A DNA stretch of 64,000 nt from Aestuariivivens marinum (GCF_022662175.1 NZ_JAKMCR010000001.1:620001-684000), one strand, 5' to 3'; positions 34,749-40,959 are shown, numbered from the stretch's first letter. Notes: generated from the letters alone by a model not told the origin. A program made the numbers and translations.

Positions 34749-34856
34749 CTACGGAATTAAATTGATAAAAACTGATTCCGTATCAAAATCCACATAGCTA
34801 AAAACAGGGCGAAAATTGACATAATCTTCCATTAAAAAAACTGCACCCTTTTCATT
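34749..34856 (-). pseudogene. Possible decayed gene tail
   Basis: On the minus strand an open stretch reads NEKGAVFLMEDYVNFRPV followed by FSYVDFDTESVFINLIP and a stop. It looks like the end of a real protein. Upstream in the same frame there are two stops, each followed again by coding-like residues (…FLEEKAV*KDAI*NEKG…), as expected of a decayed gene. No family recognised; chance cannot be excluded. Confidence 0.25.
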
Positions 34857-34972
34857 TTAAATTGCATCCTTCTATACAGCCTTTTCCTCCAAAAAAACTT
34901 GGCAAGTTGGCATTATTAGTAGTTAATGCGCATAATGCATACAGTCAGCAATACTAATAAGGATAAGTCAAT

Positions 34973-35010
34973 AAAAAAAGCCCAAACAACAAATGTAATT
35001 TAGGCTTTTA
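34973..35010 (-). terminator. Probable original terminator of the tRNA gene, now separated from it
   Basis: On the minus strand AAAAGCCTAAA pairs with TTTGGGCTTTT (one G-T pair) and is followed by a T run. It lies directly left of the left att copy, which is where the sequence downstream of the tRNA would have been before integration. Confidence 0.6.
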
Positions 35011-35011
35011 G

Positions 35012-35024
35012 GTGGTCCCACCTG
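35012..35024 (+). repeat. Left attachment site core (attL)
   Basis: GTGGTCCCACCTG, identical to positions 40842-40854 at the tRNA 3' end. The sequences diverge on both sides, so strand exchange took place within or at the edge of these 13 bases. Confidence 0.8.
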
Positions 35025-35036
35025 AACCACTTGAAT

Positions 35037-35076
35037 TTTTACTTTATTTTACTCTATTTTATTGTATTTTAGCTTG
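35037..35076 (+). repeat. 10-bp phased AT-rich tandem repeat near attL
   Basis: Four consecutive units TTTTACTTTA, TTTTACTCTA, TTTTATTGTA and TTTTAGCTTG share the first four to six bases with exact ten-base spacing, about one helical turn. Such phased T-tracts bend DNA. It lies between the att core and the integrase arm repeat, where accessory bending is expected. Confidence 0.45.
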
Positions 35077-35147
35077 TTAAAGCCCATAAACAGGACATTT
35101 TACAGTTAAGAGAAAACAGGTGAAATTAAACGAAATTAAAAAAATTC

Positions 35148-35167
35148 GTCCCCTGATTCGTCCCCTA
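35148..35167 (+). repeat. Left copy of 20-bp internal direct repeat (candidate integrase arm site)
   Basis: The 20 bases are two tandem versions of GTCCCCT separated by GATTC, and are identical to 40768-40787. Here the preceding bases extend the first unit, so ATTCGTCCCCT occurs twice in tandem. It lies 124 bases right of the left att core and just before the integrase promoter, so integrase binding could also repress its own gene. Confidence 0.6.
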
Positions 35168-35183
35168 TAAATATAATTTATCT

Positions 35184-35191
35184 TACATTTG
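35184..35191 (+). promoter_or_regulatory. Candidate -7 box for the integrase gene
   Basis: TACATTTG matches TAnnTTTG but ends only four bases before the integrase ATG, which would make the transcript leaderless or nearly so. It lies seventeen bases after the arm-type repeat. Confidence 0.35.
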
Positions 35192-35195
35192 AAAC

Positions 35196-36425
35196 ATGGG
35201 AAAAGCAAAATTTATACTCAAAGAACCTACTTCCAAAACGGATACGCTAATCTACTTAATTTTTAGATATCAATATCAAAGATTCAAGTATTCAACTGGC
35301 GAAAAAATAAATCCAAAATTCTGGAATTCTACCTCGCAAAGAGTAAAGGCTACAAAACAATTTACTGAACATCCCGAATTTAATGCTAGATTAGATAAAA
35401 TTCAAAATGGCATAAATAACGCTTTTAGAAAATTACTCAATGATGGCATTCAACCAAATAACACAAACCTAAAAGAAGCTTTAGAAATTGAATTATCGGA
35501 TAATATCGTAAAGCCTAAAAAATTATCTCTTTTTAAATTCATTGAAGATTACATCGAAGAAAGCAAACTCAATAAATCCAATGGAACTATTAAGGTTTAC
35601 AATACCACATTTACATACTTAAAAGAGTATGCTAAAAAATATAAACCTATAGACTTTGAATCTATTACTTTAGAGTTCTATAATCATTATTTAGGTTTTC
35701 TAAAAAAGCATAATCTATCGAATAATACAGTAGGTAAACACATAAAAACTATCAAGTCTTTTATGAATGAAGCTACTGAAAGAGGACATAACACAAACCT
35801 AGAATTTAGAAATAAGCGTTTCAAAACAATTAGGGAAGAATCAGATAGCGTTTATTTAACTGTTGACGAATTAAAAAAGATTGAAAAACTAGATTTGAAA
35901 GCTAGTCCGAGATTAGAAAAAGTTAGAGATTTATTTTTAGTAGGCTGTTATACTGGTTTAAGATTTTCAGACTTCACCCAAATAAACCCCGAGAATATAG
36001 TCTCCAGCAATACTGTTATTGAAATAAGAACTAAAAAAACAGGTCAAAGGGTATCTATTCCACTACATAAAACGGTAAGGACTATTCTTAAAAAATATAA
36101 AAACAAACTGCCTAAAGCCTACACTAATCAAACCATGAATGATTATCTAAAGGAAGTTATAAGCTTGGCAGGGATTAAAGAAAAAATTGAAACTACAATT
36201 ACAAAAGGCGGTAAAGTAGTAAAAAAGCCAATTCCAAAACACAAATTAGTTTCTACCCATACCGCTAGACGAAGCTTTGCCACAAATCTATATTTAGCAG
36301 AAGTCCCAACTATTTCAATAATGAAAATAACAGGACATCAAACAGAGCGTTCATTTTTACAGTATATTCGCGTTTCTCAAAAGGAAAATGCAGATAAATT
36401 ATTAACGCACCCATTTTTTAACTAA
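35196..36425 (+). CDS. Tyrosine recombinase/integrase
   Basis: A 409-residue tyrosine recombinase that would integrate and excise the element. Domains in order: N-terminal arm-DNA-binding domain (about residues 5-95), SAM-like core-binding domain (about 110-205) and catalytic domain (about 215-405). The active-site residues are R256 (GLRFSDF), a lysine at about 280 (RTKKTGQ), H355 and R358 (HTARRSF), H381 (TGHQTE) and the nucleophile Y390 (FLQYIRV). The architecture is that of Bacteroidetes integrases of tRNA-targeting elements. It is adjacent to attL and transcribed into the element. Its stop overlaps the next ATG by one base. Confidence 0.93.
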   Translation: MGKAKFILKEPTSKTDTLIYLIFRYQYQRFKYSTGEKINPKFWNSTSQRVKATKQFTEHPEFNARLDKIQNGINNAFRKLLNDGIQPNNTNLKEALEIELSDNIVKPKKLSLFKFIEDYIEESKLNKSNGTIKVYNTTFTYLKEYAKKYKPIDFESITLEFYNHYLGFLKKHNLSNNTVGKHIKTIKSFMNEATERGHNTNLEFRNKRFKTIREESDSVYLTVDELKKIEKLDLKASPRLEKVRDLFLVGCYTGLRFSDFTQINPENIVSSNTVIEIRTKKTGQRVSIPLHKTVRTILKKYKNKLPKAYTNQTMNDYLKEVISLAGIKEKIETTITKGGKVVKKPIPKHKLVSTHTARRSFATNLYLAEVPTISIMKITGHQTERSFLQYIRVSQKENADKLLTHPFFN

Positions 36426-37072
36426 TGAACATAAAATCTTTTGAAGAGTTCAAAACTGAATTTGAAACTGAACTAAATCAAATACCTCAAACCCACAAAA
36501 AGAACTTTATCGAAAATGAAATTAAAGAAGTTGAGAACTACATAAGACATGAACAGACAAAAAATATTCATGGTAATTTTTTTAAGAACAAGAGCCTTAT
36601 AAACACTTCTAATGCTTTTTCTGTTTTTAAATTAAGCATCTCTCCATTGGCAAGAAAAGGATTTTCTGATTCATTTAATGATTATACACTTAAAGGAATA
36701 ATTAATCAAGAAACGGAGTGTTACAATCAAGCTTATCATTTCGGAAAATATTATCTATGGCTAATTGAGTTAAAAGAAGAATTAAGTAAAAAACCAAAAG
36801 CTAAAACACCTCAATTAACTCACAAACAAAAAATACTTGCCTTGCATTATTATGGAGTTGATTTAAACAGATACGATAATGTAAAAACGGCTAAAATATT
36901 ATCTCAAATTTTAGGTGTTGGAGAAGAAAACACAAGAAAATATCTCTCTTATGTCTCAGCAGGTAAAAATGATGTGAGGACAAAACAAAATTTAGAGAAA
37001 GTTTCTCAATTATTTGAAAATACAGGAGTTATAGAAATATCGAATAAAATAAAATTAGATTTAGAAAAATAA
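36425..37072 (+). CDS. Element protein of unknown function, translationally coupled to the integrase
   Basis: A 215-residue soluble protein, rich in K, E and N, starting on the last base of the integrase stop codon (TAATG). The N-terminal half is helical with no recognised motif. The C-terminal part LTHKQKILALHYYGVDL followed by KTAKILSQILGVGEENTRKYLS looks like a helix-turn-helix region, similar in style to proteins that accompany integrases in Bacteroidetes elements, including RteC-like regulators. A DNA-binding role in excision or regulation is an inference. Confidence 0.6.
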   Translation: MNIKSFEEFKTEFETELNQIPQTHKKNFIENEIKEVENYIRHEQTKNIHGNFFKNKSLINTSNAFSVFKLSISPLARKGFSDSFNDYTLKGIINQETECYNQAYHFGKYYLWLIELKEELSKKPKAKTPQLTHKQKILALHYYGVDLNRYDNVKTAKILSQILGVGEENTRKYLSYVSAGKNDVRTKQNLEKVSQLFENTGVIEISNKIKLDLEK

Positions 37073-37084
37073 AATAAAGGTTGT

Positions 37085-37114
37085 GGCTACCACAGCAACT
37101 ACCATACGGTAGCC
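37085..37114 (+). other. Hairpin between the integrase operon and the HTH gene
   Basis: GGCTACC and GGTAGCC form a perfect seven-base stem with a sixteen-base loop. There is no T run after it, so it is not a classic terminator; it could be an operator, a processing site or a weak terminator. Confidence 0.4.
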
Positions 37115-37159
37115 CTCATTTCATATTTGCACCAGTTAAAACACAAAACAAATGCATTT

Positions 37160-37468
37160 ATGAAAAACATTCAAATTAACAATTTCAACATCGCTGACTT
37201 AGAACAGGCGATAAAAAATGTTCTAAATGAAAATATCTTTAATGGTGTTCTAGATAACATTAATAAAGACATCTCTGTAAATATGTATTCAAGAGAGGCA
37301 ACGGCAGATTTGCTTTGTGTCTCACTACCTACACTAAACGAATGGACAAAACAAGGTATTATCCGAGCGTTTAGAATAGGAGGTCGCGTCCTTTACAAAT
37401 TAGAGGATATAAACGATGCATTAAAAGAGGTTAAAACTTCAGTAAAGAGAGGAGGTAAATCATGTTAA
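37160..37468 (+). CDS. Helix-turn-helix DNA-binding protein (excisionase/MerR-like)
   Basis: A 102-residue protein with a helical N-terminal half and a C-terminal winged-helix domain of the excisionase/HTH_17 type: YSREATADLLCVSLPTLNEW, then KQGIIRAFRIGGRVLYKLEDINDALKEV. This pattern (recognition helix, then G-R-V-x-Y-K wing) is standard for recombination directionality factors and element regulators in Bacteroidetes. I start at ATG 37160, not at the upstream ATG-like codon at 37127, because it gives the usual short N-terminus. It overlaps the next small gene by seven bases. Confidence 0.75.
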   Translation: MKNIQINNFNIADLEQAIKNVLNENIFNGVLDNINKDISVNMYSREATADLLCVSLPTLNEWTKQGIIRAFRIGGRVLYKLEDINDALKEVKTSVKRGGKSC

Positions 37469-37677
37469 AAAAGAAAAATGATTACTCCGTTATTGTTTTC
37501 CTAGAAAATGAAAAAAAGCCTAAAAAATGGTCTTATGTGCATAAGCTAAACGGCTTTTCAATGTTCCTATCTAAAAAGCATCCTAGTTGGCAGTATATGA
37601 ATGTATACAACCGTAGAGAAGGAACCTTTATGAAACAAATTAAGAAAGGCGATTTCGTCCCTGCTTTCCTAGAGTAG
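37462..37677 (+). CDS. Small element protein of unknown function (71 aa)
   Basis: A 71-residue basic protein whose ATG lies inside the end of the HTH gene (seven-base overlap), implying coupled translation. It is rich in K, W, Y and F, with the segment KKWSYVHKLNGFSMFLSKKHPSWQ and no membrane helix. No family is recognised. A candidate terminator overlaps its end, closing the HTH/small-protein transcript. Confidence 0.5.
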   Translation: MLKKKNDYSVIVFLENEKKPKKWSYVHKLNGFSMFLSKKHPSWQYMNVYNRREGTFMKQIKKGDFVPAFLE

Positions 37678-37695
37678 GGAGCCTTTCTTTTTTTT
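37645..37695 (+). terminator. Probable terminator after the HTH/small-protein pair
   Basis: AAAGGC pairs with GCCTTT and, inside, TCCCT pairs with AGGGA across a seven-base bulge; eight T residues follow. The stem begins inside the small gene's coding end. Confidence 0.5.
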
Positions 37696-37760
37696 AACCT
37701 TTAAAAATACTTACTCAATCAATCAACCTTTAGTAACAACCTTTAGTAAATAACCTTTTA
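37696..37760 (+). repeat. Iteron-like direct repeats upstream of the Rep gene
   Basis: AACCTTTAGTAA occurs twice exactly (37725-37736 and 37738-37749), with related copies AACCTTTAAAAA at 37696 and AACCTTTTAA at 37752. The last three copies have 13-14-base spacing. Their place just before an initiator gene is typical of Rep-binding iterons or an operator. Confidence 0.5.
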
Positions 37761-37792
37761 ATGGTATTTATTAATGTACAACGATTCAGATT

Positions 37793-38632
37793 ATGATAGT
37801 TAAGAATACATACGGAACAAGTGTTGCTTTTACAACTAGCAGATACGGTAAAGCACCAAAACATGAGTTTACAGGTTCAGCATTACAACGTAAAAAGCAA
37901 GAACCTAAAAAGAATACAAAAGCAAAAAAAAAAGAGAGTAAGGGCAAGGAGAAAAAGGAGCGCTCCTTGTCCAGGCGTTCGAAACAAAAAATTCGTAAAA
38001 AATTAACCTGTTTTGCTAGGTGTCATAAAAAATTAAGCTTTTTAACCCTAACGTTTTTAAACACAGTAACCGATGAACAAGCCATTAATTTACTAAGGAA
38101 GTTTATAGACAATGTTAAAAAAAGAAGTAAGGATTTTCAATATATCTGGGTAGCGGAAAGACAGACTAAAAATGATGCATTTAAGGGAAATGTACATTTT
38201 CACATGATAACTAATAAATATTGGAAAATCGAAAAATGGTGGAATTATTGGATTAATCTTCAAATAAAGAATGGCATTACTCCAAGAAAAAAAGACTTTA
38301 AGCCCTCCTCTGCTTTTGATGTTAAACAATTAAACTCAAACAATATTAGGTCTATTGCTTCTTATGTTACAAAATATGTCACCAAGAATGATGCGAAGTT
38401 TAAGTGCCAAGTATGGAACTGTTCAAAACATGTTTCAGAACTTTACACCGATTTTTATACTACAACGGAGTTTACAGACCAATTTAAGAGGTTAGGTGCT
38501 GTTAAAAAAGAGTTGACCAACACGGACAGAGAAAGCCCCGTAATTAACGTTAAAATGATTGATTTAAACAGGAATACATTACCTATGTATAAAAGGCTTG
38601 ATGACAAGAATAAAAATACTCTTAAAAAATAA
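37793..38632 (+). CDS. Two-tyrosine HUH endonuclease, rolling-circle replication initiator-like
   Basis: A 279-residue HUH-superfamily protein. Motif I is FLTLTF (residues 83-88), motif II is H135-F136-H137 (GNVHFHM), binding the divalent metal, and motif III is Y191-VTK-Y195-VTK. Two tyrosines four residues apart is the arrangement of phiX174 gpA, microvirus VP4 and related initiators, which nick an origin and alternate the two tyrosines during rolling-circle replication. The N-terminus (about 30-75) is extremely lysine-rich. No helicase domain is present. The upstream iteron-like repeats support an origin role. A relaxase or Y2-type transposase function is a possible alternative. Confidence 0.75.
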   Translation: MIVKNTYGTSVAFTTSRYGKAPKHEFTGSALQRKKQEPKKNTKAKKKESKGKEKKERSLSRRSKQKIRKKLTCFARCHKKLSFLTLTFLNTVTDEQAINLLRKFIDNVKKRSKDFQYIWVAERQTKNDAFKGNVHFHMITNKYWKIEKWWNYWINLQIKNGITPRKKDFKPSSAFDVKQLNSNNIRSIASYVTKYVTKNDAKFKCQVWNCSKHVSELYTDFYTTTEFTDQFKRLGAVKKELTNTDRESPVINVKMIDLNRNTLPMYKRLDDKNKNTLKK

Positions 38633-38709
38633 CTTGTTTACTATGAGAATCACTTTGTAAGAGTTACCTTTATGTGTCAAAATTCAATTTCCAAATCATA
38701 GAAACTCAA

Positions 38710-39591
38710 ATGGAGATACCAAAATTTCATGAAACTTTTATTCCAATACTTAAGGTTTTGAAAAATGGCGAAACTTTACAGGCTAGAGAAATGTATCAAT
38801 TAGTCATAGATCAATTTTATTCTGAATTAACCAAAGAGCAATTAAATCAAAAAACAAAAAGCGGTGATAGATTAATCATTAATAGAATAGCTTGGGGTAA
38901 ATCATACTTAAAAAAAGGTGGGTTTATAGAATTTCCGAAAAGAGGCATTGTAAAAATAACCGAAAAAGGTAAAAACAGCATTGATTCAAAACTTACTTTA
39001 AAACAAGTAGAAAGTTCAGATAATTTCTTAAATTTTTATAGCGAAGAGAACTCCAAAAAAGGGCAAGATGTATATGAGATATCAAACTCATCTCCTCAAG
39101 ATCTTATTGAAGAGGGTTTCAAATTAATTGATTCTCAAGTAAAAGAAGAATTACTAGAAAAACTAAAATCAATTGACCCTTTCTATTTTGAAAGAGTAAT
39201 TCTGATTTTACTTAAAAGAATGGGATACGGTGACTTTATCGAAACATCAAAAACAGGTGATGGTGGAATTGATGGGATAATTAATGAAGATAAACTAGGT
39301 CTTAATAAAATTTATATTCAAGCCAAAAGATATGGTGAAAATAAGGTTCGGGAAAAAGACATTAGAAACTTTATTGGTGCAATGAGTGGCGACACGCAAA
39401 AAGGAGTCTTCGTTACTACTTCGTCATTTGATTTAGGGGCAATAAAAAAAGCTAACGACGCTCACCATACAATAATTCTAATCGATGGGGTAAAACTGGT
39501 TGATCTGATGCATGAATACAACATTGGTGTTCAAGTAAAAAACACCTATGAAGTTAAAGAACTTGACAATGACTTTTTCGAAAGTGAGTAA
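38710..39591 (+). CDS. Mrr-family restriction endonuclease
   Basis: A 293-residue protein with an N-terminal winged-helix Mrr_N domain (about residues 1-90: IPKFHETFIPILKVLKNG, AWGKSYLKKGGFIEFPKRG) and a C-terminal Mrr_cat nuclease domain of the PD-(D/E)xK fold. Catalytic residues are E161 (DPFYFERV), D188 (GDGGIDG) and Q204-A-K206 (YIQAKRY). Mrr enzymes cut DNA carrying methylated bases (type IV restriction). I place the start at ATG 38710, which puts IPKFHE at the N-terminus as in the family; the GTG at 38674 would add twelve residues. It is first in a three-nuclease operon. Confidence 0.88.
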   Translation: MEIPKFHETFIPILKVLKNGETLQAREMYQLVIDQFYSELTKEQLNQKTKSGDRLIINRIAWGKSYLKKGGFIEFPKRGIVKITEKGKNSIDSKLTLKQVESSDNFLNFYSEENSKKGQDVYEISNSSPQDLIEEGFKLIDSQVKEELLEKLKSIDPFYFERVILILLKRMGYGDFIETSKTGDGGIDGIINEDKLGLNKIYIQAKRYGENKVREKDIRNFIGAMSGDTQKGVFVTTSSFDLGAIKKANDAHHTIILIDGVKLVDLMHEYNIGVQVKNTYEVKELDNDFFESE

Positions 39592-39601
39592 AACTAATTA
39601 A

Positions 39602-39925
39602 ATGCCAAACCGTTGGGGAATACCAAAACAAGTAGAAGAATTCGTAAAAAATAGAGATATCGAATGTGTTTATTGTGGTCAAGAGTTTTTAGACAATCCT
39701 ATATCACGTAAGAACAAACCGTCTTGGGAGCATATTGTGAATGATATCAGGATTAATGGAATAGATAATATTGCTGTTTGTTGTATGTCCTGTAATGCAA
39801 GTAAGGGAGCGAAAAATTTGGAAACTTGGCTTCAAAGTGACTATTGTAAAAGAAATAATATAACAGAAAAATCTGTTGCCAATGTGATAAAAGAAGCTAT
39901 AATAAACCCTCCTAAATTAAAATAG
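39602..39925 (+). CDS. Small HNH endonuclease
   Basis: A 107-residue HNH nuclease with a zinc knuckle. Visible are C22-x-x-C25 (CVYCG), H44 of the catalytic ββα motif (SWEHIV), and C61-x-x-C64 followed by NASKG (CMSCNASKG), the classic second half of the HNH domain. A stretch of basic residues follows. It starts ten bases after the Mrr stop and ends four bases before the EVE-HNH gene, so it belongs to the same operon. Its own target preference is unknown; it may be an auxiliary subunit. Confidence 0.8.
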   Translation: MPNRWGIPKQVEEFVKNRDIECVYCGQEFLDNPISRKNKPSWEHIVNDIRINGIDNIAVCCMSCNASKGAKNLETWLQSDYCKRNNITEKSVANVIKEAIINPPKLK

Positions 39926-39929
39926 CAAA

Positions 39930-40736
39930 ATGAGAACATTCCTATTCGCTTGGAATCCAAAAAAATGGAATTGGTCAACTCTCGAACAGAGTATTCAACA
40001 AATTGAACAAACAGGTCGAGCATCAGAAAAATGGAGCGTTATTAGTCACAAAAAAATTCAGCCCGGTGACAGAGCTTTTCTTATAAGGTTGGGAAAAGAG
40101 CCTAAAGGAATAATGGGGTCAGGATTTGTTGTTTCCCCTGTTTTTCTATCCCCTCATTGGGATGGCTCAGATAGGTTAGTTAACAGAGTAATGATTGACT
40201 TTGAAGTACTTCTAAACTCTGAAAAAGAGCCACTTCTAAATTTTGAAAAATTAAAAAATGGAAACTTACAAAAAGTCAATTGGACTCCTCAATCCTCAGG
40301 AATTGAAGTTAACAAGGTTGTTTCTGAAGAACTAGAAGCAGTTTGGTTTGAATTCTTAAATACGCAAAAAATTAGGCATAACCCATTTAAAGAGACTGAA
40401 GAACAAAAACAAAAAGTATATACTGAGGGAACTCCAAATCAAGTGTTAGTTACTAAATATGAACGGAATCCGTTTGCAAGAAAAACTTGTATAGAATATT
40501 ATGGCTTATCATGCTCAGTTTGTAAATTTAACTTTGAAGAAAGATATGGAGAATTAGGAAAAGGGTTTATACACGTACATCATTTAAAACAAATTGCCGA
40601 AATAGGGAAAAAGTGTGAAGTCAATCCAATTAAAGACTTACGACCTGTGTGTCCAAATTGTCATGCAATGATTCATAAACGAAAAACGCCATACTCAATA
40701 AATGAATTGAAAGAAAAAATTGAACTTACAGAATAA
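39930..40736 (+). CDS. EVE-HNH fusion, modification-dependent restriction endonuclease
   Basis: A 268-residue two-domain nuclease. Residues about 1-150 look like an EVE/PUA-fold domain (FLFAWNPKKWNW, KIQPGDRAFLIRLG, KGIMGSGFVVSP), a module that binds modified bases such as 5-methyl- or 5-hydroxymethylcytosine. Residues about 177-262 are an HNH nuclease with C195/C198 (CSVCKF), H217-H218 in HVHHLK and C241/C244 with H245 (CPNCHAMIH). EVE-HNH enzymes such as VcaM4I cut DNA with modified cytosines. It is the last gene of the operon with the Mrr and small HNH nucleases. Confidence 0.82.
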   Translation: MRTFLFAWNPKKWNWSTLEQSIQQIEQTGRASEKWSVISHKKIQPGDRAFLIRLGKEPKGIMGSGFVVSPVFLSPHWDGSDRLVNRVMIDFEVLLNSEKEPLLNFEKLKNGNLQKVNWTPQSSGIEVNKVVSEELEAVWFEFLNTQKIRHNPFKETEEQKQKVYTEGTPNQVLVTKYERNPFARKTCIEYYGLSCSVCKFNFEERYGELGKGFIHVHHLKQIAEIGKKCEVNPIKDLRPVCPNCHAMIHKRKTPYSINELKEKIELTE

Positions 40737-40767
40737 AATATCAACTACTAAATTAGATATAAATACT

Positions 40768-40787
40768 GTCCCCTGATTCGTCCCCTA
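40768..40787 (+). repeat. Right copy of 20-bp internal direct repeat (candidate integrase arm site)
   Basis: Identical over 20 bases to 35148-35167 and in the same orientation. It ends 54 bases before the right att core. In the excised circle the two copies would flank the joined att core on both sides. Confidence 0.6.
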
Positions 40788-40792
40788 GAACT

Positions 40793-40828
40793 AAAAAAGC
40801 CTCATAAATTCAACATTTACAAGGCTTT
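40793..40828 (-). terminator. Element-borne terminator serving the tRNA gene
   Basis: On the minus strand AAAGCCTTGTAAAT pairs with ATTTATGAGGCTTT (one mismatch region) and is followed by a T run. It lies just downstream of the tRNA on element DNA, replacing the original terminator now at 34973-35010. It may also stop leftward transcription from entering the nuclease operon. Confidence 0.65.
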
Positions 40829-40841
40829 ACAGGCTTAAAAA

Positions 40842-40854
40842 GTGGTCCCACCTG
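40842..40854 (+). repeat. Right attachment site core (attR), overlapping the tRNA 3' end
   Basis: GTGGTCCCACCTG, identical to 35012-35024. Twelve of its bases are the 3' end of the tRNA gene, so integration restores an intact tRNA. Confidence 0.8.
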
Positions 40855-40916
40855 GGCTCGAACCAGGGACTTTCTGATTATGAGTCAGATACTCTAACCA
40901 ACTGAGTTATAGGACC
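40843..40916 (-). tRNA. tRNA with CAU anticodon (Met, or Ile2 if lysidine-modified)
   Basis: A complete cloverleaf on the minus strand: acceptor GGTCCTA pairs with TGGGACC (one G-T), D-arm CTC-AGTTGGTTA-GAG, anticodon arm TCTGA-CTCATAA-TCAGA with anticodon CAT, T-arm CCTGG-TTCGAGC-CCAGG, discriminator A; CCA is not encoded. CAU anticodons read Met or, when C34 is modified by TilS, the Ile AUA codon. I cannot decide which from sequence alone. It is the integration target of the element to its left. Confidence 0.93.
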
Positions 40917-40927
40917 TATTAGCATCA

Positions 40928-40959
40928 CACTAATATCGCTCTGTTAAAAGAGTCTGCAA
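40928..40959 (-). promoter_or_regulatory. Weak candidate promoter for the tRNA gene
   Basis: On the minus strand TTG is followed after 21 bases by TATTAGTG, a degraded TAnnTTTG match (two mismatches), twelve bases before the tRNA 5' end. Confidence 0.3.

Larger units (their letters stand above)
34568..35011. other. Intergenic region left of the integrated element
   Basis: About 440 bases of chromosomal DNA without an intact gene. It contains the upstream region of the repeat lipoprotein, an inverted repeat TACGGAAT/ATTCCGTA (34750-34757 and 34775-34782), a possible coding remnant at 34749-34856 and, at the right end, a hairpin that was probably the original tRNA terminator. Confidence 0.5.
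35012..40854 (+). mobile_element. Integrative element inserted in the 3' end of a CAU-anticodon tRNA gene
   Basis: About 5.84 kb bounded by a 13-bp direct repeat GTGGTCCCACCTG, of which the right copy forms the last twelve bases of the tRNA gene plus one flanking base. Inside each end is a 20-bp repeat that looks like an integrase arm site. The contents are a tyrosine integrase next to the left end, a coupled protein of unknown function, an excisionase-like HTH, a small protein, an HUH initiator with an iteron-like array, and three restriction-type nucleases. There is no conjugation or capsid gene, so the element would need a helper to move between cells, or be a plasmid-like or phage-satellite-like element; which one is not decidable here. 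Confidence 0.85.

Noticed and set aside
35012-40854. Prophage or conjugative transposon
   Set aside because: There is no capsid, tail, terminase, relaxase-coupling or mating-pore gene; the length allows only a satellite-like element.
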